DNA of 58,942 nt from Campylobacteraceae bacterium (lineage in GTDB: Bacteria > Campylobacterota > Campylobacteria > Campylobacterales > Sulfurovaceae), in the NCBI GenBank assembly GCA_027038275.1, contig JALVXC010000036.1:1-58942 (forward strand), read 5' to 3'. A model generated the notes under the pieces. It ran no database searches. It saw only the letters and a program-made list of their open reading frames with translations, and was not told the DNA's origin. The position numbers and the translations under genes are program-made. Numbering within the stretch: the first letter of the stretch is position 1; every line of letters starts with the position of its first letter. Below, piece by piece: positions 1-8,062 of this stretch.

Positions 1-147
1 ACTTTTGATAATGGTGGTGTAATCGATTTTATGCTATTATTTTTTTGGGTGTCTTTATTCATAAGTATTATTAAATACTATAGATACCCATTTTTAGCTT
101 ATCCCACACAATCCGTTATAATCAGAAGATTTAAAGAGGGTTTATAA
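1..147 (+). CDS. Possible 3' end of a membrane-protein gene (partial)
   Basis: Frame 1 is open from the window edge to a TAA at 145-147. It translates to a hydrophobic stretch (FFWVSLFISII) followed by a basic, Arg/Lys-rich tail, which would suit the last membrane helix and cytoplasmic tail of a protein that starts outside the window. It is only 48 codons, so a chance open frame cannot be excluded. It overlaps the open frame of the next gene by about 25 bases. Confidence 0.3.
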   Translation, partial: TFDNGGVIDFMLLFFWVSLFISIIKYYRYPFLAYPTQSVIIRRFKEGL

Positions 148-733
148 AAAGCTAATTTATATCTATTTAGAGAATGATAAAAAAGAGTTAGCCATAAAGA
201 TTGTTGAGGATTTACTCAAAGAGAGATTTGATGTAGAGTATGTGGAACAACTTGTAAAACTTAGTGATATTTCAGATGAACGGTTTAGAGGTTTTGTTCG
301 TAAAGCTATTGAGGAGAGAAGCTATGGAAGTTTTGATTTTATTGCTGATGGACTTAAAAGAGTTGATAATCAAAAAGAGCTAGAAGCACTTTGGAAAAAG
401 AGAGACCTGTATGCATACTATACATATTTAGAGAGAGAAAAACGCATAGATGAGATATTTGAGTTGTTAAAAAAATTACCAGAGAAAAAAGAGAGTTTCT
501 TGAAGCAAAACAAAGAAGCCTATCCAAAAGAGGCGATGGAGTTTTTTAATGCTCAAATTGAAGAGAATTTAAGAACTACAGGAGATAATTACTATAGAGC
601 TATTGCAGATGCTCTGTTTCAGTTAAAGTCATTGATAGATGAAGATGAGTTTCATTTAAGAGTTGAACGCTTAAAGAGTGAATATAAACGACGGCGAAAT
701 TTTGTGGCTATTTTGGTTAATAGATTTGGCTAG
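122..733 (+). pseudogene. N-terminally truncated unknown protein, 163-203 residues readable
   Basis: A GTG at 242 would give a 163-residue protein. The same frame stays open back to a stop at 119-121 and still reads like real protein (for example LENDKKELAIKIVEDLLKER), but no ATG, GTG or TTG lies in that upstream part. This suggests the remaining C-terminal part of a longer gene that lost its start by deletion or frameshift. The product is helical, highly charged and ends in a basic tail (EYKRRRNFVAILVNRFG). That tail faintly recalls the C-terminal part of SWIM zinc-finger proteins, but no zinc motif is left, so the family is not established. If translated from GTG 242 it may still be a small protein. 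A hairpin just after it separates it from the convergent murC. Confidence 0.5.
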
Positions 734-748
734 AAATTTTAGTTTTAA

Positions 749-769
749 ACTCCCATTTAAAATGGGAGT
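749..769. terminator. Bidirectional hairpin between the left-end gene and murC
   Basis: A perfect 9-bp stem (ACTCCCATT / AATGGGAGT) with a 3-base loop lies between two convergent genes. It is preceded by TTTT-rich sequence, which becomes an A-rich/T-rich flank on both strands. It probably ends transcription from both sides. Confidence 0.55.
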
Positions 770-782
770 GGAATGAAAATAG

Positions 783-2096
783 TTATCCTTCCCCACGAAT
801 CTGATAGGTAATGTCTCCTGCACCAAAAGCAGTAATCAAATCTTCACGATACTCTTGAATAATGTTGTTATCTTTGATAACTTGTACTACACCATCTTTT
901 CGTGCAACTTTGTCTGCCATGTGCAGTTTATAGCGTGAAAATGCCCCTTTTAGGTCGATGTCTACTTCAAGCTCTCCTGCTGACCAAATAGGCAAAATAA
1001 CCAACTCATCAACCCCCTCAAAACACTCTACAAAGCCTTGTAGATTGTCTAAAGTTCTACTATATTTATGAGGTTGCCAAATAACATAGAGTTTATTAAA
1101 GCCTCTTAGCTCTTTATAGTGCTTAAGAGACTTCATTGTTACTTTTATCTCTGTTGGGTGGTGACCATAGTCATCTATGACCACACAATTTTCACTGTTT
1201 TGGATAATATCAAAACGTTTTTTTATTCCTTTATAGTGTAAGAGATTTTTACGAATATCTTCAATAGTCTCACCCATCTCTAATGCACCTAAGATAGCCA
1301 ATGAAGCATCAAGAGCAATATGCTCTCCAAATCCAAAGACCTCAAACTCTCCAAACTCTTTAAGTCTAAACTTAGTATGAGGTTCACCATTAACTAAGAC
1401 AAACTCTATGTTGCTAATGTCTCTGCTTGGGTAGAGTTTAACAGAGTCCATCTCTAAAGAGGCTAAAAACTCATCTTCAGCATTAATCACACGAACTTTT
1501 GCAAGATTTAAGAAGTTTCTGTATGCATTATAGAAACGCTCTTCGTCATACTCATAGTACTCCATGTGTTCAGGCTCTACATTAGTAACTATGGCAAGGT
1601 ATGGGTTAGAGTTCAAAAAGCTCTCATCGCTCTCATCTGCTTCAAAAACCACTTTATTGTTGTCTGCATGGCGAACATTTGAGCCAAACTCTTTAGATAT
1701 AGCCCCAATAAGTGCGTTGGAGTCAGGAATGAGCGAAGAGAGCATAGCAGAAGTTGTACTTTTACCATGAGCTCCACCTACAGCGTAGACCTCTTTGTCT
1801 CCTAAGATAGTTTTGAGTGACTCTTTTCGTGAAAGAAGTTCAATCCCAAGCTTTTTTGCACGTTGATACTCTGGGTTGTTTGGACGAACGGCTGCTGAGT
1901 AGATGACTCTCTCAACTCCTTCAACAGCATCTGCATGATGTGGAATAGTGATTTTTGCTCCAAAGTTTAAAGCTAAATCATTTGTAATCTCTGTCTGTTT
2001 AATGTCAGAACCTGAAATTTGGTGTCCGTCGTTGGCTAGAAGTTTTGCTAAGGCAGAGAGTCCAATGCCTCCAATGCCTATAAAGTGTATTTTCAT
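783..2096 (-). CDS. murC: UDP-N-acetylmuramate--L-alanine ligase MurC
   Basis: Cytoplasmic ATP-dependent ligase that adds L-alanine to UDP-N-acetylmuramic acid, the first peptide step of peptidoglycan synthesis. The 437-residue length fits the family. The N-terminal Rossmann motif is visible (HFIGIGGIGLSALA, residues 4-17). The ATP loop GGAHGKSTTSAML is near residue 108, and the Mur-ligase signature FEADESDESFL lies in the central domain. The C-terminal domain carries DDYGHHPTEI. The ATG at 2096 places the Rossmann motif at the usual distance from the N-terminus. It reads away from the porin gene and towards the remnant at the left edge, with a hairpin in between. Confidence 0.97.
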   Translation of the reverse strand: MKIHFIGIGGIGLSALAKLLANDGHQISGSDIKQTEITNDLALNFGAKITIPHHADAVEGVERVIYSAAVRPNNPEYQRAKKLGIELLSRKESLKTILGDKEVYAVGGAHGKSTTSAMLSSLIPDSNALIGAISKEFGSNVRHADNNKVVFEADESDESFLNSNPYLAIVTNVEPEHMEYYEYDEERFYNAYRNFLNLAKVRVINAEDEFLASLEMDSVKLYPSRDISNIEFVLVNGEPHTKFRLKEFGEFEVFGFGEHIALDASLAILGALEMGETIEDIRKNLLHYKGIKKRFDIIQNSENCVVIDDYGHHPTEIKVTMKSLKHYKELRGFNKLYVIWQPHKYSRTLDNLQGFVECFEGVDELVILPIWSAGELEVDIDLKGAFSRYKLHMADKVARKDGVVQVIKDNNIIQEYREDLITAFGAGDITYQIRGEG

Positions 2097-2282
2097 AATC
2101 TATTTCTCTCTCATTATAATTTTTATATAGATGAAATAGTAACACACTTTTTATGGTTTTTTAATTACTTTTAAATGTTATAATTTACTTTATAATATTT
2201 TAACATTTTTATGGTTAAATTGTTTATTATACAAAACGATTAAAATATAATTAATATTCAAGAAAAGATAAGCTTTCTATTG

Positions 2283-2294
2283 TTATCATGATAA
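2283..2294. promoter_or_regulatory. Perfect 12-bp palindrome upstream of the porin
   Basis: TTATCATGATAA lies about 80 bases before the porin ATG in a very AT-rich leader (2097-2373). The ATAAT/ATTAT-type half-sites recall Fur-family operators, but a full Fur box is not present. It is a possible regulator site only. Confidence 0.3.
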
Positions 2295-2373
2295 TGTAAA
2301 TTTATTAGGTTAATTAGTTCGGCTTAATTGAGGGACTTATTAATTATAGATTTAAATATTAAAGGAGAAAAAG

Positions 2374-3555
2374 ATGAAAATTACAAACTTAAGTTTAGCA
2401 GCAATAGCTGCAATGGCTTTTACAACAGGAGCAATGGCTGATGTAGATATGAAAGTTGGTGGACAAGCAACTATTTATTATCAAACTGTTGAAAATGGTG
2501 GAGATACTGACTTCTTTGATCAAGGTAACTCACAAGCGAACGTTGGTCTTCAATTAAATGTAAATGCTGACCTTGGAAATGGTTTTGGTCTTGGAGCACA
2601 AGGTACTGCTCTTGGTACAGCTGGTTTAGAGAATGAACTTGTAAGTAAAACTATGCAATCAGCTGACGGTAGTTTAAATGGTGCTGCTCTAACTAAAGCT
2701 TATTTAACTAAAAAAATTGCTAATACAACATTAAAAATTGGTAGACAAGAGCTTCCTAAATCTCTTTCACCATTGGCATTCTCTGAAAATTGGAATGTAT
2801 ATAAAAATACATTTGATGCAGTAGTTGCTATTAATACAGATATTCCAGATACTACTGTAGTTGGTGCTTATGTTTCTAAGTCAAATGGGCATAAAAATTT
2901 ATCATCATTTAACAATGTAAGTGCTAATGCTGCAGGTAATCCAACGTCTATTAATAAAGGTGCTTATATGCTAACTGTTGCTAACAAGTCTAGTAAAATG
3001 GCTCAACCAACACTTTCATACTATGCACTTAGAGATATTGCTGGAGCAGATTCAGGTTCTGCAATTTGGGCAGATGTTCAAGTAGATGCTGACCTTCCTG
3101 TAAAATTAGGACTACAAGGTGGACAAATTGACCCATCTAATAAACTAGATAAAACAACAGCTTATGGTGCAAAACTTACTGGAAAAGCAAGTAATGTAGC
3201 TCTTAAATTAGCATATACTTCTGTAGATGATGGTGCAGTATCTGTTCAAAATGTTGGTACAGGTATAAAAACTCCACTATATACACAAATGGTTGCTAAT
3301 CAAGGTGCTATTTCTAGTGATGCAGATACAGTAGTACTTCAAGCAGCTATGCCTTTAGCTGTTGGTAAAATTATTGCACAATATGGTTTAACAAGTGATA
3401 ATTCAGCAGCAGAAAATGACTATAATGAGTTAGACCTTCTATATAAATTTAAAGCATTAGGTACAGATATGTTAGCAGCTTATGTAAGAGCTGATGCAGA
3501 TAATGCTAAAGACCCTGCAAATATTATCCGTGTATGGTCAAGATATAACTTTTAA
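2374..3555 (+). CDS. Outer-membrane porin, Opr/epsilonproteobacterial major porin type
   Basis: A 393-residue beta-barrel protein expected to form diffusion pores in the outer membrane. A Sec signal peptide (about residues 1-22, ending AMA) leads into alternating polar/hydrophobic strands rich in Gly, Asn and Asp, with no helical membrane segments. It ends in RYNF; a terminal Phe is the usual signal for BAM-dependent insertion. The strong Shine-Dalgarno AAAGGAGAAAAAG sits directly before ATG. Codon use is regular and the leader is long and AT-rich, as expected for a highly expressed gene. It is monocistronic, bounded by a strong hairpin terminator. The substrate is not readable from the sequence. 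Confidence 0.85.
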   Translation: MKITNLSLAAIAAMAFTTGAMADVDMKVGGQATIYYQTVENGGDTDFFDQGNSQANVGLQLNVNADLGNGFGLGAQGTALGTAGLENELVSKTMQSADGSLNGAALTKAYLTKKIANTTLKIGRQELPKSLSPLAFSENWNVYKNTFDAVVAINTDIPDTTVVGAYVSKSNGHKNLSSFNNVSANAAGNPTSINKGAYMLTVANKSSKMAQPTLSYYALRDIAGADSGSAIWADVQVDADLPVKLGLQGGQIDPSNKLDKTTAYGAKLTGKASNVALKLAYTSVDDGAVSVQNVGTGIKTPLYTQMVANQGAISSDADTVVLQAAMPLAVGKIIAQYGLTSDNSAAENDYNELDLLYKFKALGTDMLAAYVRADADNAKDPANIIRVWSRYNF

Positions 3556-3579
3556 TCTCTAAAAGTTTATCTACTTCTT

Positions 3580-3613
3580 TCCACCTCTTTTGAGGTGGAG
3601 GTTTCTTTCTTTT
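3580..3613 (+). terminator. Rho-independent terminator of the porin gene
   Basis: The stem CCACCTC / GAGGTGG (3581-3587 / 3592-3598) with a TTTT loop is extended by one T-A pair. A T-rich run (GTTTCTTTCTTTT) follows on the plus strand. It lies 25 bases after the porin stop. Confidence 0.8.
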
Positions 3614-3636
3614 AATTTTTCATTAATTTTTCATTA

Positions 3637-3918
3637 TTACTCTTCTAAATTAGTCTGTTGTTCAGCCTCATAAGCCATCATCTGTTGACGTACCTCATTA
3701 ATCTGCACAGGAGTTACATTGTCGTCACTAGACCAAGCTACCTCTACATCTCCATTGTACTCTTTGCCCATTAGTTCTATTTTTTCTGCATACTCAAAAA
3801 CATCAAGGCAAATGACTCTATTTTCTGGGTCATCATCTTTCATTGTGTCAAAAAGCTCAATATACCAACGCCCCATTGGATTGCTTTTAATAACCGATTC
3901 TATAATTGTTGCAGCCAT
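3637..3918 (-). CDS. Unknown 93-residue acidic protein at the end of the nap operon
   Basis: The last gene of the nap operon; its ATG overlaps the napD stop by one base (TAATG), so it is probably translated by coupling with napD. The protein is acidic, has no signal peptide, no Cys cluster and no membrane segment. It contains IELFDTMKDDDPENRVICLDVFEYAEKI-type sequence with aromatic-acid patches. I do not recognise a family. Its position argues for a cytoplasmic accessory role in nitrate reductase assembly or expression, but that is inference from location only. Confidence 0.75.
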   Translation of the reverse strand: MAATIIESVIKSNPMGRWYIELFDTMKDDDPENRVICLDVFEYAEKIELMGKEYNGDVEVAWSSDDNVTPVQINEVRQQMMAYEAEQQTNLEE

Positions 3919-4280
3919 TAAACACCTCCATGAAAATCTTTTTTCTTAAGGTCACCATTGTAGACAACATCTTTTACATCAACATCCTCTTTAGTTAAGA
4001 TTTCAGGAACAGGATTTGCTTCATTTAGCTCTTTAATCGCTTCATCTAACTCCTCTTGATAGGTCATCATCATATCTGCTGTAATAACATTTGGAAGCTG
4101 TTGAATCTTAACAAGTTTTTTAATCTCCTCCTCAACACCATCACCTTCAATAGTTACAATAATTTTTCCTGTTGCTTTATCGGAAAAATGATAATCCACA
4201 TACTCTTCATTTTGAAAATATTCTATTAACTCATCAATATGTTTAGGTAGTGCTTGGACTACTATACTTGATATATTCAT
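3918..4280 (-). CDS. napD: NapD, chaperone for the NapA signal peptide
   Basis: NapD proteins bind the Tat signal peptide of NapA in the cytoplasm and hold back export until the molybdenum cofactor is loaded. The first about 85 residues show the small ferredoxin-like NapD fold (NISSIVVQALPKHIDELIEYF, then GKIIVTIEG and LPNVITADMMMTYQ). At 120 residues it is longer than usual because of an acidic/lysine-rich C-terminal tail that ends DFHGGV. It lies 9 bases after napL and overlaps the next gene by one base, as expected in the Campylobacterota nap order, where napD is at the end. Confidence 0.9.
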   Translation of the reverse strand: MNISSIVVQALPKHIDELIEYFQNEEYVDYHFSDKATGKIIVTIEGDGVEEEIKKLVKIQQLPNVITADMMMTYQEELDEAIKELNEANPVPEILTKEDVDVKDVVYNGDLKKKDFHGGV

Positions 4281-4289
4281 TTTAAACTC

Positions 4290-5252
4290 CTATTTTTTAT
4301 TTAAATCCCATACCATAATAGTACTATCATCACTTGCAGAGAAAATTTTGTTTTCATTTTGAAAAATAATGACATTAAGTGTACTCTTCTGACCTTTAAG
4401 TAGGGCTATCTTTGATTTTGTTGAGCTATTGTAAATAGAGATATTGTTTTGCTCATCCATTGCAAAAGCTACTTTTTTAGCACTTGGACTAAGTGCAGTA
4501 GCATATATAAGAAAATTTCCTAAAATATAACTACCTTTGCCCGTACTTACATCATAAATAGAAGCTCTTCTATCTTGTCCTGCCCCACTAACCATTCCAT
4601 TTTTAAAGTCAACTCTATAGACATTGTCTAAGTTCACTCCTTTAAGCTCTTTTAGAACTTTACCTGTTTGCACATCTACAACACTTAAAATACCACTCTC
4701 ACAAGAGAAGACGGCTTGGCTTTTGTTCTCATTGAGTGCAAAGTCTGAAAATTTAGATTCACTAAGTTGTACTCTGTAGCTCTCTTTTTTACTCTTTAAG
4801 TCCAAAAGAGCTACCTCATTACTTAGGTAGCCTAGCAAGATATGCTCCTTGTCTATAAATCTAGCTTTAATAATAGCTTTTTTATCTTTGGCAGAGAGTA
4901 TCCTTGTAAGGTTTGTATCGTAGATGTAGAGGTCAGAGTAGCCATTTTTACCACTGTCACTAAGGAGTAGGTATCTCTCTCCTATCTTATCTGTACTCAT
5001 AACTCTAGCAGGTATCTCATCGCCCATAAAATCTTTTATGTTAGGGATTGCTATATTTTTAATGTTGCTATTATTGTTATCAATATCTTTTATCTCTATG
5101 TGACCCATATCTGTAGCAACAACTAGTACATGGTCTCTTAAGACCATATCTTTAACTGTACCATTTATTTCAATACTATCTATTGGTTTTAAAGTAGGTG
5201 TAGTTGCATATAAAAAAATATTGCAAAAAAGGAAAAAAATAGTAGTTTTCAT
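4290..5252 (-). CDS. napL: NapL, periplasmic WD40-like beta-propeller protein
   Basis: NapL is a nap-operon protein typical of epsilonproteobacteria, of unknown precise role in nitrate reduction. The 320-residue product begins with a Sec signal peptide (MKTTIFFLFCNIFLYATTPT) and then has repeated beta-propeller blades, with a clear final WD-type repeat (IIFQNENKIFSASDDSTIMVWDL). It has no haem or iron-sulphur motif. Its ATG overlaps the stop of the upstream 113-residue gene by four bases (ATGA), so the two are translationally coupled. Confidence 0.87.
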   Translation of the reverse strand: MKTTIFFLFCNIFLYATTPTLKPIDSIEINGTVKDMVLRDHVLVVATDMGHIEIKDIDNNNSNIKNIAIPNIKDFMGDEIPARVMSTDKIGERYLLLSDSGKNGYSDLYIYDTNLTRILSAKDKKAIIKARFIDKEHILLGYLSNEVALLDLKSKKESYRVQLSESKFSDFALNENKSQAVFSCESGILSVVDVQTGKVLKELKGVNLDNVYRVDFKNGMVSGAGQDRRASIYDVSTGKGSYILGNFLIYATALSPSAKKVAFAMDEQNNISIYNSSTKSKIALLKGQKSTLNVIIFQNENKIFSASDDSTIMVWDLNKK

Positions 5253-5590
5253 GATAAAATACCTTCAATTTGTTTTAATATTAAATCCTCTAACTCTTGT
5301 GTTGAGAGTGAGCTTTTTAGTGCATAGAGGTCAATTTCACTTGCTAAAAAGTTTTCAAAAGAGGGGTTGTCATTTAGTTTTACTATAAGCTCTTCTAGCT
5401 TCTCTTGACCCAATGCCTTTTGTAGTAGCTCTGAAATATAGACAATAAAGTTATACTCTTCAAAATTAAACTCAAACTCTTCAGAGTCATAATCTTCATA
5501 GTTTTCATCTACATTAAGAAGGTGTCTTAACTCTAGCTCTTTGTCTTCTAGCTTGTCAAATAATTTTGGGTATTTTTCATGTAATTTCAT
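5249..5590 (-). CDS. Unknown 113-residue acidic protein inside the nap operon
   Basis: A small, very acidic helical protein (HLLNVDENYEDYDSEEFEF near the N-terminus) without signal peptide, Cys cluster or membrane segment. The start ATG is followed by MKLHEKYPKLFDKLEDKELE. It overlaps napL by four bases. It lies between napF and napL, separated from napF by a 150-base gap filled by a REPIN-like element. I recognise no family. A TorD/NapD-like chaperone is one possibility because it is small, acidic and helical, but no motif supports this. Confidence 0.7.
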   Translation of the reverse strand: MKLHEKYPKLFDKLEDKELELRHLLNVDENYEDYDSEEFEFNFEEYNFIVYISELLQKALGQEKLEELIVKLNDNPSFENFLASEIDLYALKSSLSTQELEDLILKQIEGILS

Positions 5591-5626
5591 AATCTATTCT
5601 CCTACTCTTTGCTTTTTCTCGTTTCC

Positions 5627-5711
5627 CTCGTTCCCACCGTCTCGGTGGGAATGCATACACTTTGTTATTGTTGTTCTCATATGCATTCCCAACGAGGACG
5701 TTGGGAACGAG
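5627..5711. repeat. REPIN-like element 1 (two inverted REP palindromes)
   Basis: The 85-base element has terminal inverted repeats CTCGTTCCCA and TGGGAACGAG. It contains two hairpins: TTCCCACCG-TCT-CGGTGGGAA (5631-5651) and TTCCCAACG-AGGA-CGTTGGGAA (5686-5707). The inner flanks (GGGAATGCATA / TATGCATTCCC) also pair, so the whole unit is one large imperfect palindrome. Two further copies in this window have the same two arms in the opposite order. It lies inside the nap operon, between napF and the 113-residue gene. Confidence 0.85.
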
Positions 5712-5720
5712 AAATGGTAC

Positions 5721-5739
5721 GATAGCAATCGCACCCTAC
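5721..5739 (+). repeat. Partial copy of the second palindrome family
   Basis: The 19 bases GATAGCAATCGCACCCTAC match, on the reverse strand, the right-hand two thirds of the 28-base palindrome at 42028-42055. The left arm is missing and the copy directly follows REPIN-like element 1, just after the napF stop. Confidence 0.65.
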
Positions 5740-5740
5740 A

Positions 5741-6277
5741 TTAATTCAATAATATCTCCTCTTGGGGTATTACTCTATAACTAATTGCTTGGGTAGGGCA
5801 ACGAGAGATACAAAAACCACACGCTGTACACATTTCATTATCTATAACTGGGTTAAACATACCATTAAATAAAATTGCATTATCTATGCAAGGCTCTTTA
5901 CATGCATTGCAGATAACCCCATGATGGGCTACACAAGCTTCAAGTGAAATTTTAAAAATAGCATTTAGATATGGCTCACTACTCTCTTCCTCTTCTAACT
6001 GTAACACATCTTTTTCACAAGCAATAGCACACTCATCACAAAAGGTACAACCATTTTTAGCAAAGGTAAGGGTAGGGGTCTTTGTATCTTTGTCAATAAA
6101 GATAATCTTCTCATCACAAGAAGTAACACAAGCCTGACTCTCACAGCTTGGACACTCACTCTGAAAAAGAGATTCACCTCTTCCATAAGGAGGGCGTATT
6201 AGAAGAGGAGTCTCCTCCTCTTCTGATTGACGCAATGGTTTTGCAATAGATTTAAAAAAACCTCTTCTGCTTACCAC
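5741..6277 (-). CDS. napF: NapF, 4x[4Fe-4S]-type ferredoxin
   Basis: A cytoplasmic iron-sulphur protein of nitrate reductase operons, thought to help NapA maturation or electron supply. The 178 residues carry four Cys groups: CPSCESQACVTSC, CTFCDECAIAC, CVAHHGVICNACKEPC and CTACGFCISRCP, each followed by the usual Pro or Cys ligand. The start is GTG and overlaps the napB stop by one base (TAGTG). An early RRGFFKS sequence resembles a Tat motif but is the normal NapF N-terminus, and no hydrophobic signal core follows it. The downstream gap holds a REPIN-like element. Confidence 0.93.
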   Translation of the reverse strand: MVSRRGFFKSIAKPLRQSEEEETPLLIRPPYGRGESLFQSECPSCESQACVTSCDEKIIFIDKDTKTPTLTFAKNGCTFCDECAIACEKDVLQLEEEESSEPYLNAIFKISLEACVAHHGVICNACKEPCIDNAILFNGMFNPVIDNEMCTACGFCISRCPTQAISYRVIPQEEILLN

Positions 6278-7245
6278 TACTTTACACCATCATTCATCAT
6301 ATCAACAAGGTCAGAGTGTGTCTTAAATTTACCTGTTAGACCATCTGGTTTAAATGTATTTCCTACAGCTGTTTCAACATTTGCTTGTGGAGCATGACAT
6401 TGAGAACAGTTAAATCTACCTTGGTAGAGGTGATTTAGTTTTTTAACTTTTGCTAATTTAATATCACCTACGTTACCTATATCACCTTTTTGAATACCAA
6501 CTTTTTTACCCTCTTTAACTAACTCACCATCTTTTAGAACAGTTGTTGGTCTATAGTTAGTAAAGTGAGATGGTGGGATTGGTGTTGCTCCTACACTTTT
6601 GGCAACATCTGGCATGTGACAACCTAGACACTGGTTATTGTCTTTTGTAATAGGAAGAAGCCCTTCAACTGAGTGAGGAATCATTGGAGGAGCATTTACA
6701 TAAGCTCTCTCAAATTTAGGTGCAGCACCTGGTGCTGGTCTATCAAATTTACTATCATTTGGTTTTACATCTTCTTTAAAAAGAGAGGTTTTTCTTAATC
6801 CTAAAACAGTCTCATCAACTACTTTTTTGTTTCCTAAATCCTCTTTTTCAAGTCTTGCTTTGTCAGCTACTTTTGCGTTAATATCAACTACTTTTTCTAC
6901 TGCTTTAACAGCTTCAACTTCTTCTTTTTTAGCAAGTTTAGAAGATTCTTTAGCTCCAACACCTTTAATTGAAGCAGCAATAGAATCAATATCTGCATCA
7001 GATAAAGAAGCTACTTGTCCTTTCATAATACCTTTCATTGCACCACCATAAGAGCCATCTTTGTACCCTTTAAGTGCTTTTACAATATCCTCTTTAGACA
7101 TATCTTTTACAATTTTAGATTTACCCATTGCGGCTTTTTCAAAATGTTGTCCATGACACCCTACACATGCAGCTGTACTTGCACCATATAGTGCAGAAGC
7201 AGTCAATAGTGAACTTAGTGTCATTACTTTAATAACTTTTGTCAT
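6277..7245 (-). CDS. napB: NapB fused to an N-terminal monohaem cytochrome c domain
   Basis: NapB is the periplasmic dihaem electron-transfer subunit that reduces NapA. Here the protein is 322 residues, far longer than the usual 150-200. After a signal peptide (about residues 1-22) there is a class I cytochrome c553-like domain with CVGCH at 27-31, MGKSKIV and KGIMKGQ. A charged linker rich in Lys, Glu and Val (about 98-150) follows, and then the classic NapB domain with haem sites CLGCH and CSQCH. The protein would therefore carry three haems. It lies 10 bases after napH and overlaps napF by one base. An ordinary NapB extended by domain fusion is the simplest reading. Confidence 0.92.
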   Translation of the reverse strand: MTKVIKVMTLSSLLTASALYGASTAACVGCHGQHFEKAAMGKSKIVKDMSKEDIVKALKGYKDGSYGGAMKGIMKGQVASLSDADIDSIAASIKGVGAKESSKLAKKEEVEAVKAVEKVVDINAKVADKARLEKEDLGNKKVVDETVLGLRKTSLFKEDVKPNDSKFDRPAPGAAPKFERAYVNAPPMIPHSVEGLLPITKDNNQCLGCHMPDVAKSVGATPIPPSHFTNYRPTTVLKDGELVKEGKKVGIQKGDIGNVGDIKLAKVKKLNHLYQGRFNCSQCHAPQANVETAVGNTFKPDGLTGKFKTHSDLVDMMNDGVK

Positions 7246-7255
7246 TTTTTCTCCT

Positions 7256-8062
7256 TTAACTATCTTTATTTAAATTTCTAATACTAAAACCTAAAGCATC
7301 ATCATTACAGACATCTATACAGCGACCACAGTTGGTACACTCTCCATCTGTTACTGAGATACTCTCTTTGTTAATCATATGCAGTACCTGATTTTCAGGA
7401 CAGACAATTTTACACTCCATACAGTTGGTACACGCTTCATGATTGTGTTTAACTCTAATAATACTCTTTTGACCAATAATCGAGTAAGCAGCACCTAAAG
7501 GGCAGAGATGACCACACCAACCATTTTTAACCCCAAATAGGTCAAAAAGGAAGATAGCAATTACTATTGAAATTCCAGCCCCAAAACCAAAGATAATACC
7601 TCTTTGCATAATAGTTATAGGACTTATTGCTTCAAAAGCAGCAATACCTACAATAGCAGAGACGATAAGACCTAAAACCATAATCCAATAGCGTGTTCTA
7701 CGCTTTAAGAAACGGTAATTAACCTCTTCTTTATCTAGCTTTAGTTTCCGTCTAAGCCAATTTGCTAAGTCGGTTACCATATTGATAGGACAAACCCAAC
7801 TACAAAATGCTCTTCCTCCAACTATCATATAGAAGAGTACAATTAGTAATGCCCCTACAAGTACATCTGCTCCAAGTAAAAAACCTGCACTAAGAGCTTG
7901 TAAAGTAGTATAAGGGTCAGCTAATGGAATAAGACCAAAAAGTTTAGAAGAGCCAAATGTTCCTTCTAAAATGTGCCAACCATAGGCATTAGCTGCAAAA
8001 TAGAGAAACATAAGTCCAATCTGTGTTGCTCGTCTAAGGAGCAGATATTTTAAGTTTTTCAT
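7256..8062 (-). CDS. napH: NapH, membrane quinol dehydrogenase subunit
   Basis: With NapG it oxidises menaquinol and passes electrons to NapB, replacing NapC in this group. The 268-residue protein has four membrane helices (first about residues 10-30). It carries the two CX3CP motifs typical of NapH/NosR (CSWVCP and CGHLCP) and two C-terminal [4Fe-4S] sites (CTNCMECKIVCP, CTNCGRCIDVC). It shares one base with the napG stop, so translation is coupled. Confidence 0.96.
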   Translation of the reverse strand: MKNLKYLLLRRATQIGLMFLYFAANAYGWHILEGTFGSSKLFGLIPLADPYTTLQALSAGFLLGADVLVGALLIVLFYMIVGGRAFCSWVCPINMVTDLANWLRRKLKLDKEEVNYRFLKRRTRYWIMVLGLIVSAIVGIAAFEAISPITIMQRGIIFGFGAGISIVIAIFLFDLFGVKNGWCGHLCPLGAAYSIIGQKSIIRVKHNHEACTNCMECKIVCPENQVLHMINKESISVTDGECTNCGRCIDVCNDDALGFSIRNLNKDS

